Origin: Actinostola sp. cb2023
Taxonomy: Eukaryota > Cnidaria > Anthozoa > Actiniaria > Actinostolidae
NCBI GenBank assembly: GCA_033675265.1
Contig: JAUJYZ010001180.1
Span: forward strand, 25,001 to 89,000
Direction: 5' to 3'
Length of the DNA stretch: 64,000 nt
Shown here: one piece after another, positions 56,401 through 60,790 of the stretch
How the letters are laid out: each line of letters opens with the position of its first letter
Position numbering within the stretch: position 1 is the first letter of the stretch
Notes under the pieces: generated by a model
What the model was told of the DNA's origin: nothing
Seen by the model: the letters and a program-made list of their open reading frames with translations, nothing else
Database searches by the model: none
Translations under genes and position numbers: made by a program

Positions 56401-57275
56401 GTGATGGTTACGGTACTTGTTGTTGGTAAGCTTTCCCATCCGAATTAGTTATCCGTTCAAGCAAAGCCCTAGATCACGTATAATAGTTACGTGCATTACT
56501 CAAATACAGATGCCAAATATGGAGTTACGTTTACGTATCATATAAGGAAGAATGTAGATGAACGACCTTCCTTAATACCTTCCTTATTGATCTAAAGGCC
56601 CTATTGATTGGCTGGTCTTTTTACTTATTTTGAAACGGCGCCATCTTGAATTACAATATTTTAAAAATATACAATATTTTAAAAATATAGAATAATCATT
56701 GTACTTTGAAATGCCATATCGGTTGGTTTCATGTGTTGTGTTTACACTGAGCTATTTCATAAAGATTGTCTAGTGAATACTATATTGCAGCTGAAGTCGT
56801 TGCGAAAAATGATAAAACCAAAACTAGGCTTATCCAACACATAAAATATACCCAGAAGCTATTCATTCAATTGATACATTTTTTTTCCAATTTTGGAATA
56901 CACAATATACCATGCAGTATTCACAACATATTGTTTTACGTTTGCGTTTGCGGTTACCAACGTAAACGCAGAAGTTCCCGCAGTTTTTTTAGTATTAAAA
57001 TACTTTGCGTGAAAGCGATGTTGAGTCGATGTATACCAGACTCAAAGGCCTGGTTACCTTTCAAGATGGCGACCATAAGACTGATTTATTTATTTGTAGG
57101 GCTGGGGATTGGCGATGCTGCCTGCGAGTATGGTGTGATTGGACTGGATATAGATGATACAGATGCCACAAAAGAAGGCGCCGTGAAAAAAGGACAGGAA
57201 TTAGAAGAAAAGAAAGGAAAACAAGATCCTAGCAAAAAGTGCAACAACTGTGATAGCTACGAGGGTACGAAATAA
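26224..57275 (+). CDS. LRR / Cys-rich / multi-TM receptor-like gene (overall model)
   Basis: A model built by matching intron phases over 31 kb. Exons: 26224-26421, 27609-27729, 28136-28207, 29127-29198, 29342-29413, 29562-29633, 37474-37545, 37642-37713, 42287-42358, 45426-45607, 47556-47684, 52101-52526, 54786-56104, 56201-56425, 57100-57275. Domain order is a Ser/Asn-rich start, LRR N-cap, seven LRRs, Cys-rich GCC2/GCC3-like repeats, an EGF-like segment, about seven TM helices and a cytoplasmic tail. This is a cell-surface receptor-like protein; ligand and signalling are unknown. Large families with this order occur in cnidarians (recalled, not checked). The signal-peptide exon is not found. 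Single-base indels near 52279 and 55356 break the frame, so it is either a young pseudogene or carries assembly errors. Confidence 0.75.
26528..26700. repeat. Perfect 27-bp hairpin plus dispersed element, copy 2
   Basis: cagttctatatcagtgatatagaactg (26528-26554) is a perfect palindrome. Next to it, 26566-26690 is an inverted copy of much of the element at 2704-2878, including tgctcaggcttagcctca. Confidence 0.85.
26826..27011. mobile_element. MITE with ~80-bp inverted arms
   Basis: acacctgttttcaaaaacgt and gttgaccattta, then gtagaaaggaattaatt, recur inverted at the right end (26940-27011). The non-coding centre contains aaataaatttaatcacgcgg. It lies in the intron after the first traced exon. 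A plus/minus open segment at 27244-27489 could not be assigned. Confidence 0.88.
27609..27729 (+). CDS. Exon: LRR N-terminal cap
   Basis: Acceptor catccag|gtcgcc (phase 1), donor cgtctt|gtaagt (phase 2). It encodes PWCTYRYGYKGRYTIDCNG followed by RGLTKVPEGI and NITTVL, the classic LRRNT pattern with paired cysteines, a 'gLt.vP.gi' strand and a final hydrophobic 'TTVL'. Class 1-2 borders allow direct joining to the 72-bp LRR exons. Confidence 0.85.
28136..28207 (+). CDS. Exon: LRR 1 (72 bp)
   Basis: tgtgcag|agatttg..gtattct|gtaagt. Phase 2-2. It encodes DLSNNQLTSLPSGLF plus NTKRLSIL, one full 24-residue typical LRR. One repeat per 72-bp exon is known from LRR receptors such as LGRs and Slit. 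Confidence 0.88.
28283..28320 (+). pseudogene. Truncated LRR exon copy
   Basis: Only about 35 bp of the LRR exon (agtaataaccaacttacc then tcgctacccagtg) survives, without acceptor or donor. Confidence 0.8.
28711..28782 (+). pseudogene. LRR exon copy lacking its splice acceptor
   Basis: A complete 72-bp LRR sequence with an intact donor (tagtct|gtaagt), but the base pair before the exon is AT instead of AG (ttcacat|acatttg). The polypyrimidine context is also changed. It should be skipped in splicing. Confidence 0.8.
28882..28992 (+). pseudogene. LRR exon copy split by an intron-like insertion
   Basis: A good acceptor (tgtgcag|atctttgcg) and the first half of the repeat, then about 45 bp that copy the downstream intron (ttatacttatttttcatttc), then the exon's end (aaaacaactg..ttgct|gtaagt). 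Looks like an unequal-crossover or slippage scar. Confidence 0.78.
29127..29198 (+). CDS. Exon: LRR 2 (72 bp)
   Basis: tgtgtag|atatttg..tttgct|gtaagt, phase 2-2. It encodes YLSNNQLTSLPSGLLNNTKQ and LSLL. The exon and its flanking introns are near copies of the next two, with a ~215-bp period. Confidence 0.87.
29342..29413 (+). CDS. Exon: LRR 3 (72 bp)
   Basis: tgtgcag|atatttg..tagtct|gtaagt, phase 2-2. Nearly identical to LRR 2, ending KQLSSL. Part of the 215-220-bp exon+intron tandem duplication. Confidence 0.87.
29562..29633 (+). CDS. Exon: LRR 4 (72 bp)
   Basis: tgtgcag|agatttg..caacatct|gtaagt, phase 2-2. It encodes DLSNNQLTSLPSGLLNNTEQ and LQHL. The downstream intron has grown to 7.8 kb by insertion of Penelope, BEL, gypsy and CACTA-like elements. 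Confidence 0.87.
29660..30650 (-). mobile_element. Penelope-like retroelement, 3' part
   Basis: Minus-strand coding: 30337-29957 reads like the connector after the RT domain (LNSGNGYPRSFLRTYMRE, TLPYVHGVTEIVKRVLEDHG, KPKDTIP). One base out of frame, 29955-29728 is a GIY-YIG endonuclease start (GVVYQIPCGDC, then VYIGETGRSLGTRKKEH). The RT core and 5' end are missing. A ~57-bp sequence (aaagaacaaaaatgctttat) sits inverted at 29668-29728 and 30338-30394, as in the mixed-orientation pseudo-LTRs of Penelope elements. A hammerhead-like motif lies at the other end. Confidence 0.82.
30575..30612 (+). ncRNA. Hammerhead-like ribozyme core of the Penelope element
   Basis: CTGATGA (30580-30586), stem II gggcc-aga-ggccc, then GAAA (30601-30604) and gcttgg. 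This is the conserved CUGAUGA..GAAA core with a perfect stem II. Hammerhead motifs are documented in Penelope-like element termini. The NUH cleavage site and stem I partner were not pinned down, so activity is unproven. A sister motif is at 38102-38129. Confidence 0.6.
30730..30965 (+). pseudogene. BEL/Pao integrase, N-terminal piece
   Basis: The frame at 30743 reads a zinc-binding integrase N-terminus (LRTRFCLTRGKQIIKR, then CTICQRM) and the start of the catalytic core (FSKIDIDFAGPLF, where Asp fits the first catalytic residue). The order fits BEL/Pao integrases. It is cut at 30965 by a TIR element and continues at 32021. The protease, RT and LTRs are absent. Confidence 0.75.
30966..32020. 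mobile_element. 1,055-bp TIR element inside the BEL integrase
   Basis: Perfect 21-bp termini start CATCGCCAGAAATTTCGAAT at 30966 and end with the complement at 32020. Removing it joins two halves of one integrase reading frame with almost no loss. No clear target duplication. The inside (taccacggtatatataactg, several aggcaaag words) has no transposase. Non-autonomous DNA element, superfamily unknown. Confidence 0.85.
32021..32436 (+). pseudogene. BEL/Pao integrase, C-terminal piece
   Basis: Directly after the TIR element the sequence reads CYIALFTCASIHAIHLELVP, then (another frame) RRGIPQLIICDNGSTFKD, with the second catalytic Asp, and LALAPYRGGFFERLVRSV, with the glutamate. These match the DDE integrase core of BEL/Pao elements. 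Homology fades after about 32330. Frameshifts make it dead. Confidence 0.75.
32567..33067 (-). pseudogene. Ty3/gypsy integrase fragment
   Basis: About 166 residues of the integrase core and C-terminal part: FSRYGIPQPLVSDNVPQFAS (catalytic Asp), SPTHHQFNGQSEAAVKIIE (catalytic Glu), then LEQRNTPRQDTGPSPASMML and VKKYYDKNAKDL. The His2Cys2 N-terminus, RT, RNase H and LTRs are missing, and the ends are abrupt. An orphan internal fragment inside the host intron, opposite strand to the host gene. Confidence 0.8.
33612..34262. repeat. ~180-bp subterminal tandem array
   Basis: About 3.6 units, each with gctttacgctagtgatttaa, gacgcgtaaagctgtgctgt and gcgtaaatatgcataaagct. Internal ctttacg/cgtaaag words repeat in both orientations, as expected for transposase-binding subterminal sites. 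Confidence 0.92.
36820..37075. repeat. 45-bp subterminal array
   Basis: Five units of 45 bp (attacgcgcgatttacgtac, tctataaagatcgg). It stays open in frame (ELRAIYVLYKDRNYS) because 45 is a multiple of three. Followed by more cgtaaag words up to the right TIR. Confidence 0.93.
37474..37545 (+). CDS. Exon: LRR 5 (72 bp)
   Basis: accttaag|ggttgcg..aatacat|gtaagt, phase 2-2. It encodes VASYNSIEYIEDYTFMNCRS plus LKYM, a full LRR with the F and N consensus positions. Quite different in sequence from LRR 1-4. Confidence 0.8.
37642..37713 (+). CDS. Exon: LRR 6 (72 bp)
   Basis: atcaacag|cttcctg..aatact|gtaagt, phase 2-2. It encodes FLFNNRLRTITTRTFLGVSQ plus LKIL. Only 96 bp of intron separates it from LRR 5. 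Confidence 0.85.
38100..38232. mobile_element. Penelope terminus, inverted pair with hammerhead-like cores
   Basis: The minus strand carries CTGATGA, stem gggct-att-agccc, and GAAAGCTTGG (38129-38102), the same core as at 30580. The following ~55 bp (gggttagaatagtcaatctt, cagttacaatcagct) are repeated inverted to 38212, leading into a second CTGATGATGGGC on the plus strand, truncated by a taa run. So two head-to-head hammerhead-bearing ends of a Penelope-type element remain. Confidence 0.65.
38267..38425. repeat. ~160-bp dispersed repeat, copy 1
   Basis: Direct copy of 41726-41880 (ataaagtagctactaaataa, cttggtataagaat, aggtcatcgtaaaactgt), both bordered by taa/att runs. Likely the tail of a retroelement; not identified. 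Confidence 0.85.
38562..40191. mobile_element. 1.63-kb TIR element (CAGGAGCCC ends)
   Basis: Inverted ends of ~140 bp start CAGGAGCCCATAAGTAGGAG. The sequence caattaa lies outside both ends (38555-38561 and 40192-40198), a 7-bp target duplication. Internal parts (about 39580-39790) are shared, inverted, with 59820-60050. It carries one acidic ORF. A non-autonomous relative of an autonomous family; superfamily unclear. Confidence 0.82.
39834..40022 (-). CDS. Acidic N-terminal ORF of a transposon protein
   Basis: ATG at 40022 gives MASDSDKECSSSEINYESSS, then DSESSIESFGTTESLESDSG, ending KCRFEELEHEGTD. A Ser/Asp/Glu-rich start followed by a short aromatic motif is common in first exons of coral transposon-linked proteins; I cannot name the family. 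It stops after 63 codons. It lies inside the TIR element and is probably a remnant. Confidence 0.4.
   Translation of the reverse strand, partial: ASDSDKECSSSEINYESSSDSESSIESFGTTESLESDSGDDCASKGIQSKCRFEELEHEGTD
40226..40487. mobile_element. Palindromic element around a tRNA-like sequence
   Basis: 54-bp inverted ends: aaactaatggagaatataca, aacaaatgttcggaaaaaat and cagacgcctcgag, mirrored at 40432-40487. The tRNA-like sequence starts inside the left arm and shares its acceptor-stem bases with the TIR. A short imperfect inner copy (aaccgaacatttgctccc) also occurs. Confidence 0.8.
40273..40344 (-). tRNA. tRNA-like sequence (tRNA-derived, anticodon uncertain)
   Basis: 72 nt on the minus strand fold as a cloverleaf: acceptor GCCTCGG/TCGAGGC (7 pairs, one G-T), D arm GCTCAGTGGTTAGAGC, T arm GTGGG-TTCGAAT-CCCGC. 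Box A (TAGCTCAGTGGT) and box B (GGTTCGAATCC) are intact and a T6 terminator follows ~8 nt downstream. The anticodon arm is weak: loop CAGGAGA has A, not T, at position 33, and one stem pair is T-T. More likely a SINE-type or fossil tRNA than a working gene. Confidence 0.55.
40670..41637. mobile_element. Mariner-type TIR element carrying a LINE fragment
   Basis: TA|CAGTCATTTGCAAAAATTCT at the left and its complement ending GACTG|TA at the right give ~50-bp TIRs and a TA duplication, typical of the Tc1/mariner group. The interior is a 3' LINE fragment preceded by 29 bp that match the end of the 42.4-kb TIR family (ctggggacgagattgtgttc). Confidence 0.78.
40750..41407 (+). pseudogene. CR1/L2-like LINE, RT C-terminal end and 3' tail
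   Basis: A clean frame to the stop at 41212 reads TIDYCNSLLYGLPACQLNKI, LLRDLHWLPVRFRINFK, GAPKLWNSLPTELRAI and FKRRLKTYLFRQAYD, the well-known C-terminal region of CR1/L2/Rex-type LINE ORF2. Then come a 3' UTR with the family tail (gcgcacttgatcattttatg) and (ttta)n. It is 5' truncated as usual for LINEs, but this part has no stops, so the insertion is fairly young. Confidence 0.85.
41726..41880. repeat. ~160-bp dispersed repeat, copy 2
   Basis: Second direct copy of 38267-38425, about 97% alike, flanked by aat runs. 41881-42240 is intron with nothing recognised. Confidence 0.85.
42287..42358 (+). CDS. Exon: LRR 7 (72 bp)
   Basis: catgttgtag|aattctttcag..cagaaact|gtaagt, phase 2-2. It encodes ILSDNPIEYIAEKAFYNNSR plus LQKL. 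A nearer acceptor (ctttcag) would put a stop in frame, so the upstream AG was chosen; it gives exactly 72 bp. Confidence 0.82.
42376..43163. mobile_element. TIR element, ~790 bp
   Basis: Ends agagtcggtcgtatgagt and actcatacgaaaacgactct are inverted, and a longer inner pair (about 42445-42540 with 43040-43130) includes gaggctctggctgcaaccga and tctcgtccccagagccc. Pieces of this family also lie at 40721 and 44130. No transposase. Confidence 0.82.
43627..43920 (-). CDS. Hypothetical 97-residue protein
   Basis: ATG at 43920 in good context (aagaaATGG) gives a hydrophilic protein, MATTLNEELQHDEEYTAKGK, ending ASFDNCSFTFNVIKNN. No domain recognised. 170-190 bp upstream are promoter-like motifs: aaaatggcgg (YY1-like) and gcgcatgcgc (NRF1-like). 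It lies in the receptor gene's intron on the opposite strand. It could be the first exon of a transposon gene; host status is doubtful. Confidence 0.3.
   Translation of the reverse strand: MATTLNEELQHDEEYTAKGKHWHNKNNALTYLLPQHGLLWPTTINPLHQAESSTCTQSLYTNTNVTSNNLQNSPKFIDFGNASFDNCSFTFNVIKNN
44081..44111 (-). promoter_or_regulatory. YY1- and NRF1-like motifs
   Basis: On the minus strand gcgcatgcgc (44102-44111) and, about ten bases on, aaaatggcgg lie upstream of the ATG at 43920. Both are common in TATA-less animal promoters. Motif match only. Confidence 0.3.
44492..44674. repeat. 183-bp palindromic MITE
   Basis: Arms of ~80 bp (aaatcgcaaggggttttcca, ttgtctgtactcttattgac, aatggatttgacgtcacaaa) meet at ccacgagcgtagcgagtgg. 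The word gtctgtactcttattgacaa recurs at 44790 and, inverted in pairs, at 63507-63640. Confidence 0.93.
45064..45225. repeat. Half copy of the 8.3-kb palindromic MITE
   Basis: tcatatcttcgcaattggtg, aacgagctctttccagttat and gataaaccctcatta match the right arm of 8289-8623. The left arm is missing. Confidence 0.85.
45426..45607 (+). CDS. Exon: LRR C-flank and first Cys-rich repeat
   Basis: tttaaag|atatcc (phase 2) to ccagcag|gtacaa (phase 1), 182 bp. It encodes a linker (YPTVDSNALSIRRVNMTLAT), then GFQCDP, YTCTPCMYGRY and KCADCPAG, the C-x2-C..C-x2-CPAG pattern of GCC2/GCC3 (ephrin-receptor-like) repeats. The frame closes both to the LRR exons and to 47556. The donor gtacaa is weak and recurs in the array that follows. 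Confidence 0.68.
45608..46125 (+). repeat. 111-bp array of an exon-end/splice-donor border
   Basis: Four more copies of the exon end follow at a 111-bp period (borders at 45607, 45717, 45828, 45939, 46050), then a partial fifth. Each codes a 37-residue block, CTPCMYGRYNQFKCVDCPAG plus TTFFMHDLCDYSGSLYT, and each ends with ccagcag|gtacaa, a possible donor. The copy at 45717 has lost one G, which kills its donor and shifts the frame. Either intronic decoys or optional coding repeats. Confidence 0.85.
46158..46492. mobile_element. Palindromic MITE ending the 111-bp array
   Basis: Outer ends aattccggttctattctcca and the complement near 46490 pair, with inner arms cgaagccgtc..ttagttaacgattacta and inverse around aagttaatcttattggatta. 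It interrupts the last array unit. Confidence 0.9.
46884..46932. repeat. Short hairpin (tgattgaccctattttttt)
   Basis: 20-bp arms around gccac. It lies in the intron between the Cys-rich exons; 46500-47550 is otherwise featureless. Confidence 0.8.
47556..47684 (+). CDS. Exon: Cys-rich GCC2/GCC3-like repeat
   Basis: ttcatttag|gtgggt..cccctag|gtatgt, 129 bp, phase 1-1. It encodes GFYQDEIAIYGVNRCKMCDN, GTFVSQKRAPG and DDCLLCPL. Preceded by CPAG from the earlier exon, it makes the usual CPAG-GFYQDE junction of these repeats. An internal gtaagt (47629) could act as a cryptic donor. Confidence 0.82.
47990..48150. repeat. Pyrimidine tract (tttctttc)n
   Basis: About 150 bp of almost pure C/T on the plus strand, with many tttctttc words. 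Low-complexity; the ORFs through it are not genes. Confidence 0.9.
48287..49456. mobile_element. 1.17-kb TIR element, copy 1
   Basis: Ends attacatccattttgaaatc and atttcaaaatggatataatt are inverted. Copy 2 is at 49612-50771, about 93-95% alike, so the block was duplicated in tandem. An inner hairpin (tggtgcgatttattcccaaa, aatcgcacc) lies near the left end. The ORF inside is described separately. Confidence 0.8.
48900..49235 (+). pseudogene. Crypton-type N-terminal fragment in the TIR element
   Basis: 48851-49051 contains FSLDQFYAEVKCKDNEDNEP and QSLRIMQSAIERHLK, like the 'EYEP.SLR....SI.R.L' segment of Crypton/DUF3504 N-terminal domains. Copy 2 (50270-50710) continues with REFHGSRQILNTKV and PKLHQLYVQL, which fits the next part of the same domain. 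Several stops and shifts are present. Inferred from pattern only. Confidence 0.45.
49457..49610. repeat. Palindromic MITE B, copy 1
   Basis: gtggtaattaaacttcgtgt, gcaattttggtctgaaatca and tgcaattacaaatcgcac form arms around ccgctacgcgg. Copies follow at 50772-50930 and 51788-51946. Confidence 0.92.
49612..50771. mobile_element. 1.17-kb TIR element, copy 2
   Basis: Tandem copy of 48287-49456 with the same ends. The order TIR element / MITE B / TIR element / MITE B shows a duplication unit of about 1.32 kb. Confidence 0.82.
50772..50930. repeat. Palindromic MITE B, copy 2
   Basis: As copy 1, with a 5-bp longer loop (ccgctacgcgtcggtcg). Confidence 0.92.
51165..51787. mobile_element. Truncated copy of the 52.7-kb TIR element
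   Basis: Direct, ~85% similar copy of 54140-54757 (caatatactcgtgttttggc, ttcgtacctcaaacattgcc, tcgctggaactttttagtat), ending at the right TIR gagattctcggcccttacgg. The left half is missing. MITE B copy 3 begins right at its end. Confidence 0.85.
51788..51946. repeat. Palindromic MITE B, copy 3
   Basis: Same arms as 49457-49610, inserted at the end of the truncated TIR element. Confidence 0.92.
52101..52526 (+). CDS. Exon: Cys-rich/EGF-like segment, one frameshift
   Basis: tttacag|atacac (phase 1) to ttttcag|gtatct (phase 0). It encodes GYRACRCKDGHYRLDRFERC, CLDYGVTCSN, PGSYWQW, then after a +1 slip FPKPYQCPRKLSCRGGMDAD and CAEGYTGPLCAVCNDGHYKL, ending at the first TM exon. The slip is at 52277-52280 (gaagaaac): one A too many. 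Without it the frame reads through, so sequence error or a very recent mutation is likely. Confidence 0.85.
52733..54758. mobile_element. 2.03-kb TIR element in the intron before the TM exon
   Basis: Ends agagcggatgtcagtaaaaa (left) and ttttcactgacatccgctct (right) start ~125-bp inverted repeats that include ccatatcattcctttcgatg and aaaatgctaaaaagttcc. A truncated sister is at 51165-51787. No transposase found; open frames inside are short. Confidence 0.85.
54786..56104 (+). CDS. Exon: transmembrane region, one frameshift
   Basis: Starts at tattttacag|attt (phase 0), ends gtactgtcag|gtaagc (phase 1). Helices seen: ICALLLVVIVILIVVIKV; LVITCSLTAFVILAALLYY; a stretch around VFLFVFVTYP; YVILAYLALIYPLAVPILIV; and the start of one after EITRKLLLTSSLALIGAEG. 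Between the fourth and fifth lies a ~150-residue acidic, Ser-rich loop, probably cytoplasmic. Conserved cysteines sit near CHKVCQDINETKC. The frame shifts at 55352-55356 (a run of five A, one too many); removing one A restores a continuous frame. Confidence 0.85.
56105..56200 (+). other. 96-bp in-frame intron
   Basis: gtaagc..ttttatag, 96 bp, a multiple of three and free of stops in the host frame. If retained it would add 32 residues (rich in L, C and W) in the middle of the fifth TM region. Canonical borders argue that it is normally removed. Confidence 0.7.
56201..56425 (+). CDS. Exon: last transmembrane helices
   Basis: It encodes GVYAMLHAQYKPIPDRFEHV, then helices LQLTSLLVTFANTCIGMML and SMIISVLLVTANVMVTVLVV. 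Donor gttgttg|gtaagc (phase 1). Without splicing the frame would stop six codons later. Confidence 0.82.
57100..57275 (+). CDS. Exon: cytoplasmic tail and stop
   Basis: tatttgtag|ggctgggg (phase 1) joins in frame. The tail continues GIGDAACEYGVIGLDIDDTD, then Lys/Glu-rich KKGQELEEKKGKQDPSKK, and ends CNNCDSYEGTK before TAA at 57273-57275. The final CNNCDS also opens the first B-box of the TRIM-like gene 1 kb away on the other strand. A possible aataaa lies near 57696. Confidence 0.7.
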
Positions 57276-57825
57276 GCAATCAGATCAGTTACGTCCGAAT
57301 TATCATTGTCTAATATTGGGTCTTGACTCGTTTTAAACCTTGGGTTTATTGCAAATTCTCTCCATGGAAACATGCATTTTCATCAGCTGGCGTGCTGTTT
57401 TTGTAGTTGTTGCAGATTGTCGTGGATGTTTGCTTGACATTTTTACGTTAACCTTTTCCCTACTAAGGGACGTATAAGTTCCATTCAACGATGTCAAAGG
57501 AGGAAACTAACTAGTGGTCCGCGTCCCATTGTTATCGACTTCTATATTTGTATCAGTGTAACGTCTCAATATATACACCATGTACTACAACCTATATACG
57601 ATATATCTGTAGGCGATTAGTATACTACCAGAAGTAGTGGTACATATAAACATTTTGTAGCTCAGTTCGGTTGAAACGCCAAACATAATAATAATAATAA
57701 AGAGGAAGAATAATAATAAAAGAAACTGAAAGACCATCTTTGTAGTTAATACAGTAGTTCAAGAAGTTTCTAGGTACAAAAGAAGCCGAAAATGTTATTA
57801 AATTCTGAGACGTCAACGGATTCGA
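57276..57825. other. 3' flank of the receptor gene
   Basis: AT-rich, with a short aat run and an aataaa near 57696 that could serve as poly(A) signal. Nothing else recognised. Confidence 0.4.
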
Positions 57826-57961
57826 ACCCCGTCCACACTACTCCGTTTTCGTTTGAAAATGCATTATTTTATATTCTCTATCCTCAAGGGAATCGAAAAC
57901 AATCAGCTCATTACCAGAAACAATAGGAAAACGCAGGTTAGCGTTTTAGTGTGGACGGGGT
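57826..57961. mobile_element. 136-bp MITE
   Basis: accccgtccacacta and tagtgtggacggggt are perfect 15-bp inverted ends, with inner ccgttttcg/cgaaaac pairing in part. Ends of this type are common in small animal MITEs. Confidence 0.82.
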
Positions 57962-58139
57962 CTCAGCTACGAAGTCTCGTTGAGAGAAGGTCTATAACGA
58001 GATTCATCATTCACATTTCCGTCGAAGGGTTTTGCTGATAGTTTTACAAGTCATGTCGCGTTTATTCCGATGTTGGGAAAAACACTTTTTAAGTCTTAAA
58101 ATACCTCACTGTTGCTATCTTTGCTTAAGTCGTTTTCTG

Positions 58140-58885
58140 TATATACATAGCAAGGCCATCTAGATCTTCATGCGCGCGCGGAAGTCCTTCATCTTTGTCG
58201 CTGCAAAGTCTCTTGATTCTTGTTTGAGATTGATGCGTTTTTCTTCAAGAGCTTGAATCTGTTGATTGATATGATGACATCATCAATACCTTTCTGTATG
58301 TCCGCCGTATTCTTCTGCACTCGTTTTTGCATTGCGTTTGATTGATGACATCATCGATACTTCTCTATGTCCGTTGTATTCTTCTTCACTCGTAACTGAT
58401 TTCAAACCTGCTTCAAGATTCTCCTTCGTTGCTCTGGCCATCTTGATTTCTTTTGTAAGTTTTTCTTTATGTTCTTTAGTGATGTCCACAATGAAGCAGA
58501 CGTCGTGGTCTTTGTGGTCAATGATGGTGCAATCGCGACATATCAGCTCTTCGCATGTCTTACAGAACAGTTTCTGCACTTCTCCTGTGTGCTTTTTACA
58601 AAACATCAGTTTATCGATGATTGGTACACCTGTCCTCTTGATGTCTTCCAGTGTCATCAGTTGCTGATCTTTCAGTGTTACTATGCGCTGATGTGCTGCC
58701 ATGCATGCGTTGCACATGAACTTTCCACAATCAAAACATTTTGATATTACTGCTTCTTTGCTGTCACAGTTGTTGCACATCAGCTCAGGTTGGTCACCCT
58801 GTTTCTTCTCAGCCTTAGACAATTTAAGATGTGAAATGATTCTATTGGCCCAAATGTTAACCCTGAGCGAGGCAACGTCCTCAAT
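58140..58885 (-). pseudogene. TRIM-like B-box protein, frameshifted coiled coil
   Basis: An exon starts at 58885 after tttgctttgtag: IEDVASLRVNIWANRIISHL, then a B-box1 (CNNCDSKEA..CFDCGKFMCNAC..H) and B-box2 (CKKHTGEVQKLFCKTC, CRDCTIIDHKDH). A coiled coil follows (ITKEHKEKLTKEIKMARATK). The first frame stops at 58283, but coiled-coil sequence goes on in other frames (VQKNTADIQKGIDDVI, then LEEKRINLKQESRDFAATKM) to a stop near 58160. A ~65-bp duplication around gatgatgtcatca causes part of this. The RING exon is not in reach upstream and no C-terminal domain is seen. TRIM proteins are E3 ligases; this copy is probably dead or truncated. Confidence 0.72.
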
Positions 58886-59295
58886 CTACAAAGCAAATAC
58901 AAAGAGAATGAAAAATGGAAAATCAAATGTTTGATTAATAAATGATAACCATTGATTTTCGATACATTTTCGGGAGCGTCTCTGTCCTAATATAAACACG
59001 GTAGCGGCAGCCAATCAGAACGCGTGTAATATCGCAAATATATGTTATATATATGATCACATCTTCGTTCTGATTATAACCTGGCGATTGCTTCCTGTAA
59101 TTGAAACATTACTGTTGCTGTTGAAAGTCAACTGATATACATCTATTTCAAAAAAAACGTTGAAAACTGAATACTGCATACTGAATAGTGCATTCCAAGA
59201 CCGAAGGGCATTGTCGGCCTCGTTATTTTGAAATAAAAAGTAAATATATGTACAGCTAGCGATTTGTTCGCCATATGGAGCTAGTATATTGTTTC

Positions 59296-60790
59296 AAGAG
59301 ACCATGAGGGACAGAGAGGGAGTCTTCCAGTATAGGGTCTGGGATATCTTAATTTCAATAAATCTATTTTTAGAATGCGGACGTCTGAGGAAATACACTA
59401 CCGGTTCAAAGCAGATGTAAAAATTGTTTTTTTAGGCCGAGTATTTTGTTTTGACTCTGATTTTGACTGATATCATCAGAAAAGCATCGCAATAATTTAT
59501 TTTATATGGAAAGGAGTTGTTTGTTCGAACAGAGGCCAAAAGTCGCCTTGTGTTGTGGTCTGTAGGATTGAATGAACAACATGGACGCCGAAAACTACTG
59601 CCAACTCAACAAGAAGGTCGCTGCATGAAGAAGGTCGCTGTTTGTACTTTCTTCTTGCTGTTCTGCCTTGAACAATTAAGAAAAACATTCCCAAGAATAG
59701 ATGTAATCGATTTGAAATTGCATTAAAGACTAAAATCCGATGGAAAATCTAAAGATAAAGTCGTGAAAATTGCTGGTTTTCCAAAAAGGCTGTTGATTGT
59801 TGTAGCGGTGGATGCAAAGCTGCCGGCTTCGCCGAAGACTTTCAAAGACGTATTTTCGTCTCTTTCGTCAAACTATTTCGTCAGAAAGTGACTTCAATTT
59901 ATTCTTGGATGTGGTTTAGTGGTATCTTGTAATTATCGTTGTGGCGTTTGAAGAGTTTTCACAAGGCTATTCAAAAACAAATTTGCCGTGAAACATGATG
60001 ATAAGCGACAAGACGAGTCACGAGTGAATCAAACAAGCAGTGAAAGTAAGCGTGTTTGTTGTGTGCTTGTGTATTTTCTTTACCTAAAATGACTTAAAAA
60101 TGGATTGTGAATATTTTGTGTGTATAACGGCATCTGAATGACTTGAAATCTCTGTAAAAACTACAGTTTACTTCATTCAAGTTTTGATTCAACGTTTACT
60201 GGATTCACTGAGTTCACAAGTTGGCTTTTATGGCCGCTTCAGTGAAAATAAAAAGTTGAGCGCAAAACCGTTCAAAATTACTTTGTTATCCATCGAGTAC
60301 CATTTAAAATAGAGGCCGCATCACCGTTATTTTGTATTCCCTTGTTTATAAATTAAACTTGGGAAAGACACTCTCTCAACAAAAAAAGGGAAACGAAAAA
60401 TAACACTGACAGAAAGCAGGTCTCAAATGGAAGAAGAATTAGACATTTTGGTGAAGATGAAAGAAGCAGTTGTTGACTAAAAGCATTCACTAGTTTCTTT
60501 CCGCGGGACATTTACATTTTCTTTGTTATCATCTGACTCATTACTGCCGTCTCAAAAGTCTAATAATCTATAAATTATCCGAGCCATTTATAAAAAGTAA
60601 TCAAATTCAAAAAACAAAACAAAAACATGGTTTTATTTCGCCGGGTAGAGTAAGATAGATCTTAGCCGCCATCTACTTTGAACCGGAAGTTAATTTCCTC
60701 AGACGTCCGCATTCTAAAAATAGATTTATTGAAATTAAGATATCCCAAGACTAGCGCGAGACTCCCTCTCTGTCCCTTATAGTCTCTTGA
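59296..60790. mobile_element. 1.5-kb TIR element with 7-bp duplication
   Basis: Ends caagagaccatgagggacag and its complement, then ggatatcttaatttcaataa and agaatgcggacgtctgagg as ~100-bp inverted arms. attgttt flanks both sides. Internal sequence 59820-60050 (gtcttcggcgaa side, cgacaagacgagt) is shared, inverted, with the 38.6-kb element, so the two belong to related families. Confidence 0.8.
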
